The notes under the pieces: generated by a model | Databases searched by the model: none | The model's input: the letters and a program-made list of their open reading frames with translations, nothing else | What the model was told of the DNA's origin: nothing | Program-made: the position numbers and the translations under genes | Shown: positions 44,337-51,986 of the stretch, piece by piece | How the letters are laid out: each line of letters begins with the position of its first letter | Numbering within the stretch: position 1 is the stretch's first letter | Origin: Candidatus Thiodiazotropha endolucinida | GTDB taxonomy: Bacteria; Pseudomonadota; Gammaproteobacteria; Chromatiales; Chromatiaceae | Reading direction: 5' to 3' | Assembly (NCBI RefSeq): GCF_001715975.1 | Contig: NZ_MARB01000028.1 | Location: 1-52,063, forward strand | Length of the DNA stretch: 52,063 nucleotides

Positions 44337-45642
44337 TCAAGACAGATCCAATCGCAGGGCGTTTTGAATCTGTCTGCGCATCGGCACCGGAACACCCGCC
44401 TGTTCGGCGAATCGGCTCCAGTTTGAAACGGTACTGAGCACTTCCGCGACAATCGCCTCCGCACGGCCCCGCTTCATCGAGGCCGATTTGGCACAGGCCC
44501 TGAAATCATCCAACACAAAACTGTCCCGCTTGCCATTTAGGGTCATCTGATGAGTCGCTGTCCATAGTCCGTCAGGATTGAAACTGTAGGTCATGTCGAA
44601 GGCCGGCGATAGCGTCCAGCCACCCGATTTATCCATCAAAAAGGCGATGTTCTTCACATGGTCGTCCTGATTGCGGCCGATGATATTGAAGGCCATGCGG
44701 CGAAACTGCTCTTCCACCGCCTGCATCGGCAGGCCCAGCTGGCGTATCACCATCAATGCCTGTTCATAAACTGTAGGCGCCGGCGGTATTGAAATCGTAA
44801 TGGGCGATGGCGCACAACGACTGCATGTGCAGTTTTTCGCCCCCATCCAGGCGGTCAAACCGCTTGGTCATGAAGTGGCGTCGCCCCCCCTCTTCAAACA
44901 GCCTGGATTCGTTGATATCGATACCGCACGCCCCTGCCATCAAGTAGTAGGCATACTCGACGGCACCGTAGCCTTGGGGATCCTCCAGCTCCTTATCCCG
45001 GTTGCCGCTGACACCGTCGAATTTCAATAACCAGTATTCGAATCCCTCACCGGCAGTCACCTGACCGGAGCGGACCTCATTCGTCTCCCGATTCCAGGCG
45101 ATCACCGCCTTTGCCCGCGCCCCACCGGCAGAGGTGCCGACACGCAGGATATCGCTGAGAGCCTCCTGTTTGTCGGCATCCGCAAGCGAGTGTTGCAACG
45201 CCTGCCGCTGGCCGAGTACCAGCGACGCCAACTCAACCAATCTGTCAATCTCTATTTGGCTGGCATGGCGGGCCCCGGGACCGATCGCCGGTACATACTC
45301 AAGCGCCCCCATGCCGCGTCGGCCGGTGTAACAGAGACGCTCCACCGCATTGAAGCTGTGGCTTGGCCTGCCCTGGGAGACCAGCCAGGCGTCGATCAGC
45401 AGATTGCCGAACCTGTCCGGCAGTGAATCCGCCAGCAGACCCGGCAGGCCGTGAAATGTCTCCCGGGGGAGTTGCGGAAAGCTGTAGAGACGCTTGGACA
45501 AAGGCATCATCATCGGCGCGACTTCGATGCCGCTGCGGGCGAAGGCCGGATCGTATTCAAACAGCGCTGTCGACTCGCCATCCGCCAACGAAACCGCGCC
45601 TATGGTACGTCCCCATAGGCGAACCTCGGCAACCGTGGCCAT
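44337..45642 (-). pseudogene. hipA: HipA-like kinase toxin, frameshifted by one extra base
   Basis: The gene starts at ATG 45642 in a TGATG overlap with hipB. The first frame runs to about 44766 (HYDFNTAGAYSL then stop). The second frame continues with YEQALMVIRQLGLP and the kinase part (NQDDHVKNIAFL, LSPAFDMTYS) to TGA 44337. Deleting one T in the TTT at 44768-44770 joins GAYS to YEQAL, exactly the expected HipA reading. So a single extra T breaks the gene. The catalytic loop and metal aspartates lie after the break; the truncated product would be inactive unless ribosomal slippage occurs or the base is a sequencing error. Confidence 0.85.
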
Positions 45643-45998
45643 CACTCATCACCCCAACGCCAAGGCTTCTCCTTGTCGGCCTTTTCGCGGGGGGTGGAAG
45701 CCCGTCTGCGTACCTTGCCCTTTCGCTTCAGGAGATCCATCGGCCGCTGCGCCTGCTCCGGAAACAGCAGCTCCAGCCCGGGCAGCAACCCCAATACCCG
45801 CAACAGGCTGATCATGCTCGACATCTGCGCCGAGGCGCCCGCCTCAATCCGCTCCACGGTCCGCTTGGCGACACCCGCCTGCTCGGCCAGTACCGCCTGG
45901 GTCATCTGCAACGCGAGACGGCGTTGCAGGATACGCTGACCTATCTCTGTCAGGATCGCCTCATCTGATACTAAATCTGATATCTTCATATTCGCCAT
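45642..45998 (-). CDS. hipB: HipB-like antitoxin, XRE-family HTH regulator
   Basis: 118 residues. The helix-turn-helix is at residues 17-72 (IGQRILQRRLALQMTQAVLAEQAGVAKRTVERIEAG). A C-terminal basic tail (KRKGKVRRRASTPREKADKEKPWRW) is unusually long for HipB. The stop overlaps the hipA start by TGATG, as in classic toxin-antitoxin operons. It should repress its own promoter with HipA. It is intact while its toxin partner is frameshifted. Confidence 0.87.
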   Translation of the reverse strand: MANMKISDLVSDEAILTEIGQRILQRRLALQMTQAVLAEQAGVAKRTVERIEAGASAQMSSMISLLRVLGLLPGLELLFPEQAQRPMDLLKRKGKVRRRASTPREKADKEKPWRWGDE

Positions 45999-46132
45999 TA
46001 ATTACGAAATAAATGATCAATAGTCATATATATCGTAAATTATAGCGATAACCCAACCTTTTTATTGACTCTTGATCTGCAAATATGGCGAATTATTGTA
46101 AATAATTAATTTAATTCGCAATATATGGCGAT
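45990..46132. promoter_or_regulatory. Putative HipB operator cluster (three ATGGCGA sites)
   Basis: ATTCGCCAT (45990-45998), ATGGCGAAT (46085-46093) and ATGGCGATT (46125-46133) occur in the AT-rich region upstream of hipB; the first is inverted and overlaps the start. HipB-type regulators bind repeated operators, so these are good candidates. Inference only. Confidence 0.4.
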
Positions 46133-46256
46133 TTATGACTCCAATATATTACCTTGTACTGAAATCCATTGACTGAACTCCGGCCCGGGACCTTTGAACA
46201 ATCCGCTCAGCCAACGAAACCTCGTCAATAACTGACTCGCAGGGTAGGCTTGAGTA

Positions 46257-47252
46257 ATGCGAACGATCGATATACACACCCATCTGCTCAACCCGGAGGT
46301 TGCCTTCGATCGGCCTTTCGACAGAGTCGCCGTACATCTCTTTGCCCGCAGACTGGGCGTCGAGCCACGCGCCTTGAAACAGCAACCCTACCAGACCTAT
46401 ATCGAAGCCATGGCCAAGGCGGTCGGTGAATCCGACTCCGTGGAAAAGACCTGTCTGTTTGGTGTCGACGCCCGGTTCGATGAAAAGGGCAGAGAGGTCG
46501 ATCGGGACAAAACCGTGTGCGCCATGAGCGAGGATGTGTTGGCCGTTGCCGCTGAATATCCGGACTGCTTCATCCCTTTTCTGTCGGTCAACCCAATGCG
46601 GCCGGGCGCCCTCGATCTGCTCGACGAATATGCGGAGAAAGGCTGCCGCGGCGCCAAGTTTCTGCAGAACTACTGGGGTATCGATCTGAACAGTGAACGC
46701 CTGATCCCCTACTACGAAAAACTGAAGCAGCATAAACTGCCGTTGATCGTCCATATCGGCAGCGAATACACCATCCAATCCCACCCAGGCTATGAACGCA
46801 TCGAGATGCTTGATCTCCCGCTGGCTTGCGGAGTGACCGTGATCGCCGCCCATATGGGGTTGGGCCGAGTCGAACACAGAGTTTGCGCCTGGCGTAACCT
46901 GAGCAAAGCGCCACGTCACTTCGACCGCGACTATTTCAAACTGTTGGCGATGCTGACCCAGTATCAGAATCTCTACGCCGATATCTCCGCAATCCTGGTT
47001 CCACTCCGCGCCAGGGCCTTGCGTCACCTCTCCGAACAGAAACAGGTGCATGAAAAGATTCTGTTCGGTACCGATTATCCGGTCCCGTTTACCGTACGGC
47101 ACAACAGTTTTGACCTGGATGGCCCAACCCGCCGGCGGATTGCACAGATTGCGAACCCCTTCGACCGCTACGCCGCCGTAATCCTCGAATACTTCCCGGA
47201 CGGGAGCCCCATCTACCGTAACCATCAAAAGCTATTGCCTGCAGAACAATGA
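46257..47252 (+). CDS. Amidohydrolase-family (TIM-barrel) metal-dependent hydrolase
   Basis: 331 residues. The metal motif DIHTHLL is at residues 4-10, LIVHIGSEY and VIAAHMGLG follow at about 163 and 200, and the last metal aspartate appears in ILFGTDYPVPF. This is the PF04909 amidohydrolase group. The substrate is unknown. It is divergent from hipB. A 359-codon frame on the opposite strand has no such motifs and is rejected. Confidence 0.9.
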   Translation: MRTIDIHTHLLNPEVAFDRPFDRVAVHLFARRLGVEPRALKQQPYQTYIEAMAKAVGESDSVEKTCLFGVDARFDEKGREVDRDKTVCAMSEDVLAVAAEYPDCFIPFLSVNPMRPGALDLLDEYAEKGCRGAKFLQNYWGIDLNSERLIPYYEKLKQHKLPLIVHIGSEYTIQSHPGYERIEMLDLPLACGVTVIAAHMGLGRVEHRVCAWRNLSKAPRHFDRDYFKLLAMLTQYQNLYADISAILVPLRARALRHLSEQKQVHEKILFGTDYPVPFTVRHNSFDLDGPTRRRIAQIANPFDRYAAVILEYFPDGSPIYRNHQKLLPAEQ

Positions 47253-47292
47253 GCGGACCGGCCTACTGAACACGATAGCCCAGTGAGTAAGC

Positions 47293-47892
47293 CTAGAGTG
47301 TTGCAACAAAGTCTCTGATACCGTCCAGCAACATCTGGGTGGCGAGAATAACCAGGATCATCCCCATCAATCGCTCCAGGGCCAATGAACCGCGGGTACC
47401 GATGACATCCAGCAACTTTGACGAGCCAAGCAACAGTATCGTCGTGCCCAGCCAGGCCAGGAAGAGCGCGACGACCCACTCCAGGATACGGCCGGGTTGA
47501 CTCGAACTGAGCAGCAACAGCACTGCGATCGTCGAGGGACCGGCGATCAACGGTACCGCGAGAGGTACGATGAACGGCTCCTCATCCATTGCCTCGTCGC
47601 CATGATCCGGCCTGCTCGGAAAGATCATCCGTAGCGAAATGATAAACAACAAAACGCCACCCGCGATATGGAGCGATGGCTGTGTAAGCCCCAGGAACGC
47701 CAGCAGGATATCACCGACAAACAGGGTACCGAGCAGCACGAAAAAAGCGATGATCAACTCACGTGCCACCACTTTTGTGCGGCGTGACCGGTCGAGTTTG
47801 GATAGCACCGCATTGAAGACGGGTACGTTACCCAGCGGATCCATAATCAGGAACAGGGTGACTGCCACAGATGCTATGTCGTACCAGTTCAT
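47293..47892 (-). CDS. MarC-family integral membrane protein (YhgN/MarC type)
   Basis: 199 residues, six membrane helices, typical length. Signature segments are FLIMDPLGNVPVF near the start, ALLFIIS-like third helix (GGVLLFIISLRMIF) and AVPLIAGPSTIAVLL. The function of the family is unclear despite the old antibiotic-resistance name. The MITE-like element begins only 22 bases upstream of its ATG, so its leader and possibly promoter now lie within the element. Confidence 0.92.
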   Translation of the reverse strand: MNWYDIASVAVTLFLIMDPLGNVPVFNAVLSKLDRSRRTKVVARELIIAFFVLLGTLFVGDILLAFLGLTQPSLHIAGGVLLFIISLRMIFPSRPDHGDEAMDEEPFIVPLAVPLIAGPSTIAVLLLLSSSQPGRILEWVVALFLAWLGTTILLLGSSKLLDVIGTRGSLALERLMGMILVILATQMLLDGIRDFVATL

Positions 47893-47914
47893 TCCTAGCC
47901 TAGCTGTTGACTAC

Positions 47915-48212
47915 TTAGGGCCTGTTAACACTAATCCAATCGGCTCTGTTGCGTCTGAAAAAGCGCCAATCAAGGCGCGAGGAGAGAGGTTTGGTTGTTC
48001 CAAATGAACGACGAGTAACGCCGAGTGGCGCTTTTTCAGGCGCACCCCAAGGACACTTCCTTCGGGGCGCAACCCGAAGGGCTGGGACTGTTTTTCCGCC
48101 CAGCGGTGTTATCATTCGCTCATTTAGCACGGCTAAACCTCGCTCATTCTGCCTTGCTGGGCAAAAAAACAGCCCCAGCAGAGCCGATTGGATTAGTGTT
48201 AACAGGCCCTAA
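47915..48212. mobile_element. MITE-like non-autonomous element, 298 bp, 34-bp perfect terminal inverted repeats
   Basis: The left end 47915-47948 reads TTAGGGCCTGTTAACACTAA and continues to CGGCTCTG. The right end 48179-48212 is its exact reverse complement over 34 bases. Inside are further inverted pieces (GAAAAAGCGCC and GGCGCTTTTTC) and a CCCCGAAGGAAG-like palindromic stretch. No transposase fits. Related copies or ends occur at 16763, 27950 and 44283. I see no clear target duplication, apart from the TTAA-like TTAG/CTAA ends. Confidence 0.85.
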
Positions 48213-48536
48213 TTGTTTCTTACTACCCACATTACTTGATCAGTGAATCAGCTTCCATGATAGGCAGTTGCACAGTTTTATCTACAGTCTCATCGATAGA
48301 TAAGCGCCATGCCCGGCAAACACATCTCCACAAGTCATGCGGACCTTTATTACGGAAAATAACCGAATCGTATTACCGGAATCTCTTTCGCAATGACAAA
48401 CAATCAAAATTCTGGGCTCGCCGCAAATAACCGGCAGGTTGAGGAGCGCAGCGATGAAATCCGCTCGAGTTAATTTGCCTTAATACGCGCCGATCTACCC
48501 TTGACCACTCTCTGCATGACAGTAGAGCAATCTCCC
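48213..48536. other. Intergenic region, about 320 bp
   Basis: Between the MITE and the DUF4437 gene end. Only short frames on both strands; no repeat, hairpin or RNA gene is clear. It marks the left border of the cassette-like region. Confidence 0.4.
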
Positions 48537-49364
48537 TTAATTTGGCGTGACGTCGTACTTGCCATTCGTGCGTATGTAAATGACGCTCTCCTCTCCGACG
48601 TTAGACGAGACTTGATGGGTCGACGTTCCCTTCGAACTAAAATAACTGCCCGGCTCCAAGGCCTTAACTTCTGTTTCACTCACTTGGTACCGTGGTTGAC
48701 CTTTGATTACTACAGCACGGAAGGTTGAGCCGTCGCTTTCTATTATTCCAACAAATCCAGCCGGCAGCCTGAGAAAGGTTCCGTTAGACTCACCTTCCTG
48801 ACGGTTACCCCAAAGATAGGCTACCTTTGGTCCGTTGTAAGCGGCCGGCATTCCGGGAGGATCGACCCAAACAATATTCGATGCGTCCACGTTGATCGGT
48901 CTTTCTCCACTATCAAACGCCTTCTCTGTAGGCAGGACGAGATAGGGTCCTTTATCAATTTCGACGAGCGCCACATTGGTACTACCCTTGGCTGCGGTAA
49001 TGTGCACTTCTCCTTTCGGCTGGGTCCAAAAAGATCCGGCGGGCATCCACATCGCAGATGCAGTAGGGTCATCGTTGTGAATACCGCCACTTATGACGAC
49101 TGCGCGGTAAGTGATATTGTGAATATGAGGTGGGGACGAGAAGCCATCCACAAACTTGACGAGGAAGCCTGTCGGCACAGCGCTTTTGCGATCGCCCCAA
49201 AGCGTACCAGCCTTCGGGCTCTTGTCGCCGCGAGCGGGGTTTAACTGCTCCCACTTGACTTCGGACGCCAAGATAACCTCGTTGACTGGTTCGGCTGCGA
49301 CCTGCATGCTAGAGCAGACAGCGATTACGGTACATGCAAGTGTGAGTGATGGAAACGTTCTCAT
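48537..49364 (-). CDS. DUF4437 cupin-like exported protein
   Basis: Start set at ATG 49364, with AGGAG 10 bases upstream and a clean signal peptide ([23 protein letters not shown]); longer starts at 49382 and 49433 remain possible. 275 residues. Two cupin-like halves are seen: GTLWGDRKS through [16 protein letters not shown], and YLWGNRQEG through [10 protein letters not shown]. Only the first keeps the HIHN metal-type motif. Likely a periplasmic small-molecule binder or enzyme. The in-frame ATG at 49433 lies in the GTTATG of an attC-like site, so the gene may be the last cassette of the array. Confidence 0.85.
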   Translation of the reverse strand: MRTFPSLTLACTVIAVCSSMQVAAEPVNEVILASEVKWEQLNPARGDKSPKAGTLWGDRKSAVPTGFLVKFVDGFSSPPHIHNITYRAVVISGGIHNDDPTASAMWMPAGSFWTQPKGEVHITAAKGSTNVALVEIDKGPYLVLPTEKAFDSGERPINVDASNIVWVDPPGMPAAYNGPKVAYLWGNRQEGESNGTFLRLPAGFVGIIESDGSTFRAVVIKGQPRYQVSETEVKALEPGSYFSSKGTSTHQVSSNVGEESVIYIRTNGKYDVTPN

Positions 49365-49429
49365 ACTCCTTATACTCCTCATCTTTACTCTCTGATTATT
49401 TGTAACCGCTACAGAGTTAAACTTTAAAA

Positions 49430-49508
49430 ACATAACGTCGTGAAAAATTGGAAAACAATAGAGGTCAGCCTTTTGTGGGTCCGATTTGAATAACCTTGTT
49501 TCACGATG
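49430..49508 (-). repeat. attC-like recombination site 1 (degenerate)
   Basis: On the minus strand it runs from GTGAAACAAGG to CGTTATG, as in Vibrio-type attC (AACAAGG ... CGTTATG). A perfect inverted pair, TCGTGAAA (49438-49445) and TTTCACGA (49499-49506), forms the hairpin arms. The R'' core is imperfect (AAAC instead of TAAC). Confidence 0.5.
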
Positions 49509-49523
49509 ATTACTGGAGTCAAA

Positions 49524-49991
49524 TCACTCGAATGGTGAATAGGATAGTTCGATATTTTTGATCCATACCTTTCCACGACCCTCTACTGCAAGATTGAGCT
49601 TAATGAGATCAGGCTGTTGCCCGCGCTTTAGATAGAAAGAGACTTCGTATGATGCCCAATCGTTCGTCCCTTTCAGTGCTTTCTGTAATCCTTTAGAAAA
49701 GAATTCTCCCCTGCCCGGTATTCGACACCACATCTCCAGGAAGCTTTGACCGTGAACTTCTTTCGATTTCAAGTCTGCTCGATAAGTCAACATACAATTT
49801 TCAATATCTGAAATCTCTATTTCAAACAGGCTAATCGATTGAGATTCGCCGACATCGACCAACCATCCTCCTTCGCTTGAAACAACCACCTCCTGTGTAA
49901 TGGTCTTTTCTGACCCATCAAAGCGTTTGATAACCTTGGGCGGTCCGGCGGGTTTGGGTGAACTTAATATGTTCTTTATCCACTTTAACAT
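49524..49991 (-). CDS. Hypothetical cassette protein, beta-rich
   Basis: 155 residues from ATG 49991, which has AAGGAG nine bases upstream. Mostly beta-strand-like sequence (EVVVSSEGGWLVDVG, SFYLKRGQQPDLIKLNL, GKVWIKNIELSYSPFE), resembling a carbohydrate-binding-like sandwich; not assignable. A short basic N-terminus (KWIKNILSSPKP) has no cleavable signal. It sits between two attC-like sites, in array orientation. Confidence 0.7.
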   Translation of the reverse strand: MLKWIKNILSSPKPAGPPKVIKRFDGSEKTITQEVVVSSEGGWLVDVGESQSISLFEIEISDIENCMLTYRADLKSKEVHGQSFLEMWCRIPGRGEFFSKGLQKALKGTNDWASYEVSFYLKRGQQPDLIKLNLAVEGRGKVWIKNIELSYSPFE

Positions 49992-50071
49992 TTGACTGTT
50001 CTCCTTTTTCGTATAAACAATCAATTTTTGGTCAGGTTGAAGCCAAGGCCCCAGTCCCGAAGTGGCGAAAA

Positions 50072-50091
50072 TAACGCCTTATTATGCGTTA
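50072..50091 (-). repeat. attC-like site 2 (short or remnant)
   Basis: TAACGC (50072) pairs with GCGTTA (50086) across an 8-base loop. Nearby TTCGCC and AAGGCC-rich sequence looks like the inner part of attC sites, but the arms are too short for a full site. Confidence 0.35.
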
Positions 50092-50184
50092 AAGATACTA
50101 TTTCTTGTAATCACCAAAAAACCACATCAACGCTTCCAATACACCAGATATAGATGCTGCTACAAATACAAATGTACTGAAATA

Positions 50185-50325
50185 TTAAGGAGGCGCGTGA
50201 AATAACACCATCCAAAAACCCCAAAGCAATCCAGCTACTAAACCAACAGATACTGCTAAAAATATACCGTAAGCAATTCTATTTAGAAGAGTCGCTCTAT
50301 CTTGATTTGAACGCTGCTTATGCAT
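50185..50325 (-). CDS. Small membrane protein (46 residues), cassette
   Basis: ATG 50325 lies inside the GTTATGC end of attC site 3, as is common for cassettes. The product has a short basic start (HKQRSNQDRATLLNR) and one membrane helix (GIFLAVSVGLVAGLLWGFWMVLF). It ends at TAA 50185. It is not related to a known family that I recognise. Confidence 0.5.
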   Translation of the reverse strand: MHKQRSNQDRATLLNRIAYGIFLAVSVGLVAGLLWGFWMVLFHAPP

Positions 50326-50408
50326 AACGTTGCGAGAACGGGCTGCCGGAGCGTAACTTAGGCTGTCCCAGTGAACGATAGCGAACGAGATTGACCGCCT
50401 TGTTATAC
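50322..50408 (-). repeat. attC-like recombination site 3
   Basis: On the minus strand it starts GTATAACAAGGCG and ends GCAACGTTATGC. Cores at the two ends are GTATAAC and GTTATGC. Length 87 bp, typical of an attC (57-141 bp). It separates the small membrane gene from the ParDE cassette. Confidence 0.75.
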
Positions 50409-50417
50409 CCAACTATA

Positions 50418-50434
50418 GTACCAAATATTGGTAC
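50418..50434 (+). promoter_or_regulatory. Palindromic operator upstream of parD
   Basis: GTACCAA-ATA-TTGGTAC is a perfect 7-bp inverted repeat about 20 bases before the parD start. ParD-type antitoxins autoregulate through such palindromes. A ribosome site (GGAG) lies between it and the ATG. Confidence 0.6.
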
Positions 50435-50452
50435 CTGCTTGGAGCTAGGCAC

Positions 50453-50692
50453 ATGAGCAAGAATACTAGTATTACTCTCGGCGAGCATTTTGATACTTTT
50501 ATTACTAACCAATTGAATTCAGGACGCTTTTCTTCTGCAAGTGAAGTGGTACGCGCTGGATTGCGCTTGCTTGAGGAAGAGGAAACAAAGCTCGTAACAC
50601 TGCGCAATATGCTGCATGAAGGGGAATCGAGTGAATTTGTAAAATACTCCCTTGAAGGTTTGATATCTGAAATTGATAACGAATCTCGTTGA
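50453..50692 (+). CDS. parD: ParD-family antitoxin
   Basis: 79 residues. A ribbon-helix-helix start (SITLGEHFDTFITNQLNSGRF) and SASEVVRAGLRLLEEEE are typical of ParD. The C-terminal tail is acidic and flexible and would wrap the toxin. Stop and parE start overlap (TGATG). It runs on the plus strand, opposite to the surrounding cassettes. GGAG precedes the ATG by eight bases. Confidence 0.93.
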   Translation: MSKNTSITLGEHFDTFITNQLNSGRFSSASEVVRAGLRLLEEEETKLVTLRNMLHEGESSEFVKYSLEGLISEIDNESR

Positions 50693-50994
50693 TGTCCACC
50701 TTCAAATTTAAGGCTAAAGCCAAGGATGATTTGAAGGCTATTGCTATTTTTACCCAAAAGCGCTGGGGAAGAGACCAACGCAATAAGTACCTGAAGCAAT
50801 TTGATGATTCTTTTACTCAACTTGCCGATAACCCTCAACTTGGGCAAGCTTGCGAATATATTCGACCAGGATATAGGAAGTTTCCGATAATTAGCCACGT
50901 AATCTATTACCGAATCACCAATAAAGATTGTATTGAGGTAATTCGCATTCTTCATAAACACATGGATGTGTCAGTAGATCATTTAAAGGCATAA
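50692..50994 (+). CDS. parE: ParE-family toxin
   Basis: 100 residues from ATG 50692 in the TGATG overlap with parD. The RelE/ParE fold pattern is visible: ARAKDDLKAIAIFTQ-like helix pair, YLKQFDDSFTQLADNPQLGQAC, then YRKFPIISHVIYYRI and VIRILHKHMDV at the C-terminus. ParE toxins poison DNA gyrase. Its stop TAA sits inside the end of attC site 4. The pair is a common integron cassette and probably stabilises the array. Confidence 0.92.
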   Translation: MSTFKFKAKAKDDLKAIAIFTQKRWGRDQRNKYLKQFDDSFTQLADNPQLGQACEYIRPGYRKFPIISHVIYYRITNKDCIEVIRILHKHMDVSVDHLKA

Positions 50995-51069
50995 CGACCG
51001 AGTTTTGGGGCGGTCGGCGTTAGCCGGACGTCCGAGCCCCGAAGGGGTGAAAAAAACGATTTGTTAAAC
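50989..51069 (-). repeat. attC-like recombination site 4
   Basis: On the minus strand: GTTTAACAAATCG to CGGTCGTTATGCC. It is 81 bp, with cores GTTTAAC and GTTATGC. The stop codons of genes on both sides lie in its ends: TAA of the 51064 gene and TAA of parE. Confidence 0.75.
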
Positions 51070-51468
51070 ATGGACTCTCCTTGACATAAAATAACTAGAT
51101 TCAGAATGATGCCATTCATAAAATGCAGTATGTGTTTTCCAACAATATCCGAGTGTGTCGTAACAAGCAGCTAAGCATTCGTCTAGGATATAAGACATTT
51201 GAAATTTCTGCTCATCCCAATCAGGATTTTCTGACATAACATAAACACGGCCACCCATTCCGAGTTTTTTGTACTGCTTTACCAAATTTTCAGCTGTTCT
51301 TTCACCACCACTGAACTCAGCAATAAATCGTTCATCAAATATGCCAGGATCATTGATGGCATCAATTACTTTGCTTCGTTTTCCTGACTCTATGAACCCA
51401 ATCAGCCTTTTTCTTTTTGCTTTATTTACGAAGAGATTGATTATCTCGAGTTCTATTTCTTTAGTCAT
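51064..51468 (-). CDS. Hypothetical cassette protein, 134 residues
   Basis: ATG 51468 to TAA 51064; the stop overlaps attC site 4. A soluble protein with helical N-terminus (IELEIINLFVNKAKRKRLIGFIESGKR), a middle segment GGRVYVMSENPDWDEQKF and a His/Trp-rich end (TAFYEWHHSESSYF). No known family recognised. The low GC and AT-leaning codons differ from the genes left of 48 kb, as expected for a captured cassette. Confidence 0.65.
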   Translation of the reverse strand: MTKEIELEIINLFVNKAKRKRLIGFIESGKRSKVIDAINDPGIFDERFIAEFSGGERTAENLVKQYKKLGMGGRVYVMSENPDWDEQKFQMSYILDECLAACYDTLGYCWKTHTAFYEWHHSESSYFMSRRVHV

Positions 51469-51481
51469 AATCTATTTTAAT

Positions 51482-51569
51482 GCTTAACGCCAAGCATATG
51501 GGGCGACTCGCCGCACAGCGGTGAGACGTCCCAGTAAGCTGAAGACGAACGACATGATGCTTGTTAGGC
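51482..51569 (-). repeat. attC-like recombination site 5 (best match)
   Basis: On the minus strand it starts GCCTAACAAGCATCATG and ends CATATGCTTGGCGTTAAGC. Both cores fit the consensus exactly (R'' GCCTAAC, R' GTTAAGC). The arms AAGCAT and ATGCTT pair. 88 bp. Confidence 0.82.
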
Positions 51570-51938
51570 ATTCAGCCACTCCGCTTGTGACGACTCGAAC
51601 TGTTCTGCCATTTCCCCAAGATACTTTGCTACTTTTTTTGAATCATTTGGCTGAAATTTTTGATTTACTTGTAGTTTTGTGAACAATCTAGCTCTTTGAA
51701 TATTGTTTTTCACAGCCCACGGGACCGGCGTATAGTCAGTTCCTTCGACTGGGATGAATACTTCGACTAATGGCGCAGAGCCTACTTCAAAAGATATTGA
51801 AACCGTATCTGCGTTCCTTTCGTACTCAAAAAACACCTCTCTGCCGTAGTCCTTTCGTACTGGCTTTCCAAAGCCATACTTCGTCTCAAGGAAACCAAAA
51901 GCCTTTTCGATGTTCCGTGCCAACTCTTCGCGTTCCAT
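51564..51938 (-). CDS. Hypothetical cassette protein, 124 residues
   Basis: ATG 51938 to TAA 51564, its stop in attC site 5 and its start 13 bases after the R' end of site 6. Mixed helix/strand sequence (NIEKAFGFLETKYGFGKP, VFFEYERNADTVSISFEVG, WAVKNNIQRARLFTKL), like small cassette proteins of unknown role. No signal peptide or membrane helix. No catalytic motif seen. Confidence 0.65.
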   Translation of the reverse strand: MEREELARNIEKAFGFLETKYGFGKPVRKDYGREVFFEYERNADTVSISFEVGSAPLVEVFIPVEGTDYTPVPWAVKNNIQRARLFTKLQVNQKFQPNDSKKVAKYLGEMAEQFESSQAEWLNA

Positions 51939-51944
51939 TTCTGT

Positions 51945-51986
51945 GCCTAACGCCCCGGCTCACAGGAGAGCGAGCGAATGGACTTC
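51945..51986 (-). repeat. Half attC-like site 6, cut by the IS3 element
   Basis: The R' end GTTAGGC fits the consensus (minus strand, ...GAGCCGGGGCGTTAGGC). The other half is missing; an IS end begins at about 51987 in its place. Confidence 0.55.

Noticed and set aside
46149-47228. 359-codon minus-strand frame
   Set aside because: Antisense to the amidohydrolase, whose metal motifs (DIHTHLL, GTDYP) are intact on the plus strand.
50413-50961. 182-codon minus-strand frame
   Set aside because: Antisense to parDE; rich in Ser and Leu without motifs, and it spans the palindromic operator.
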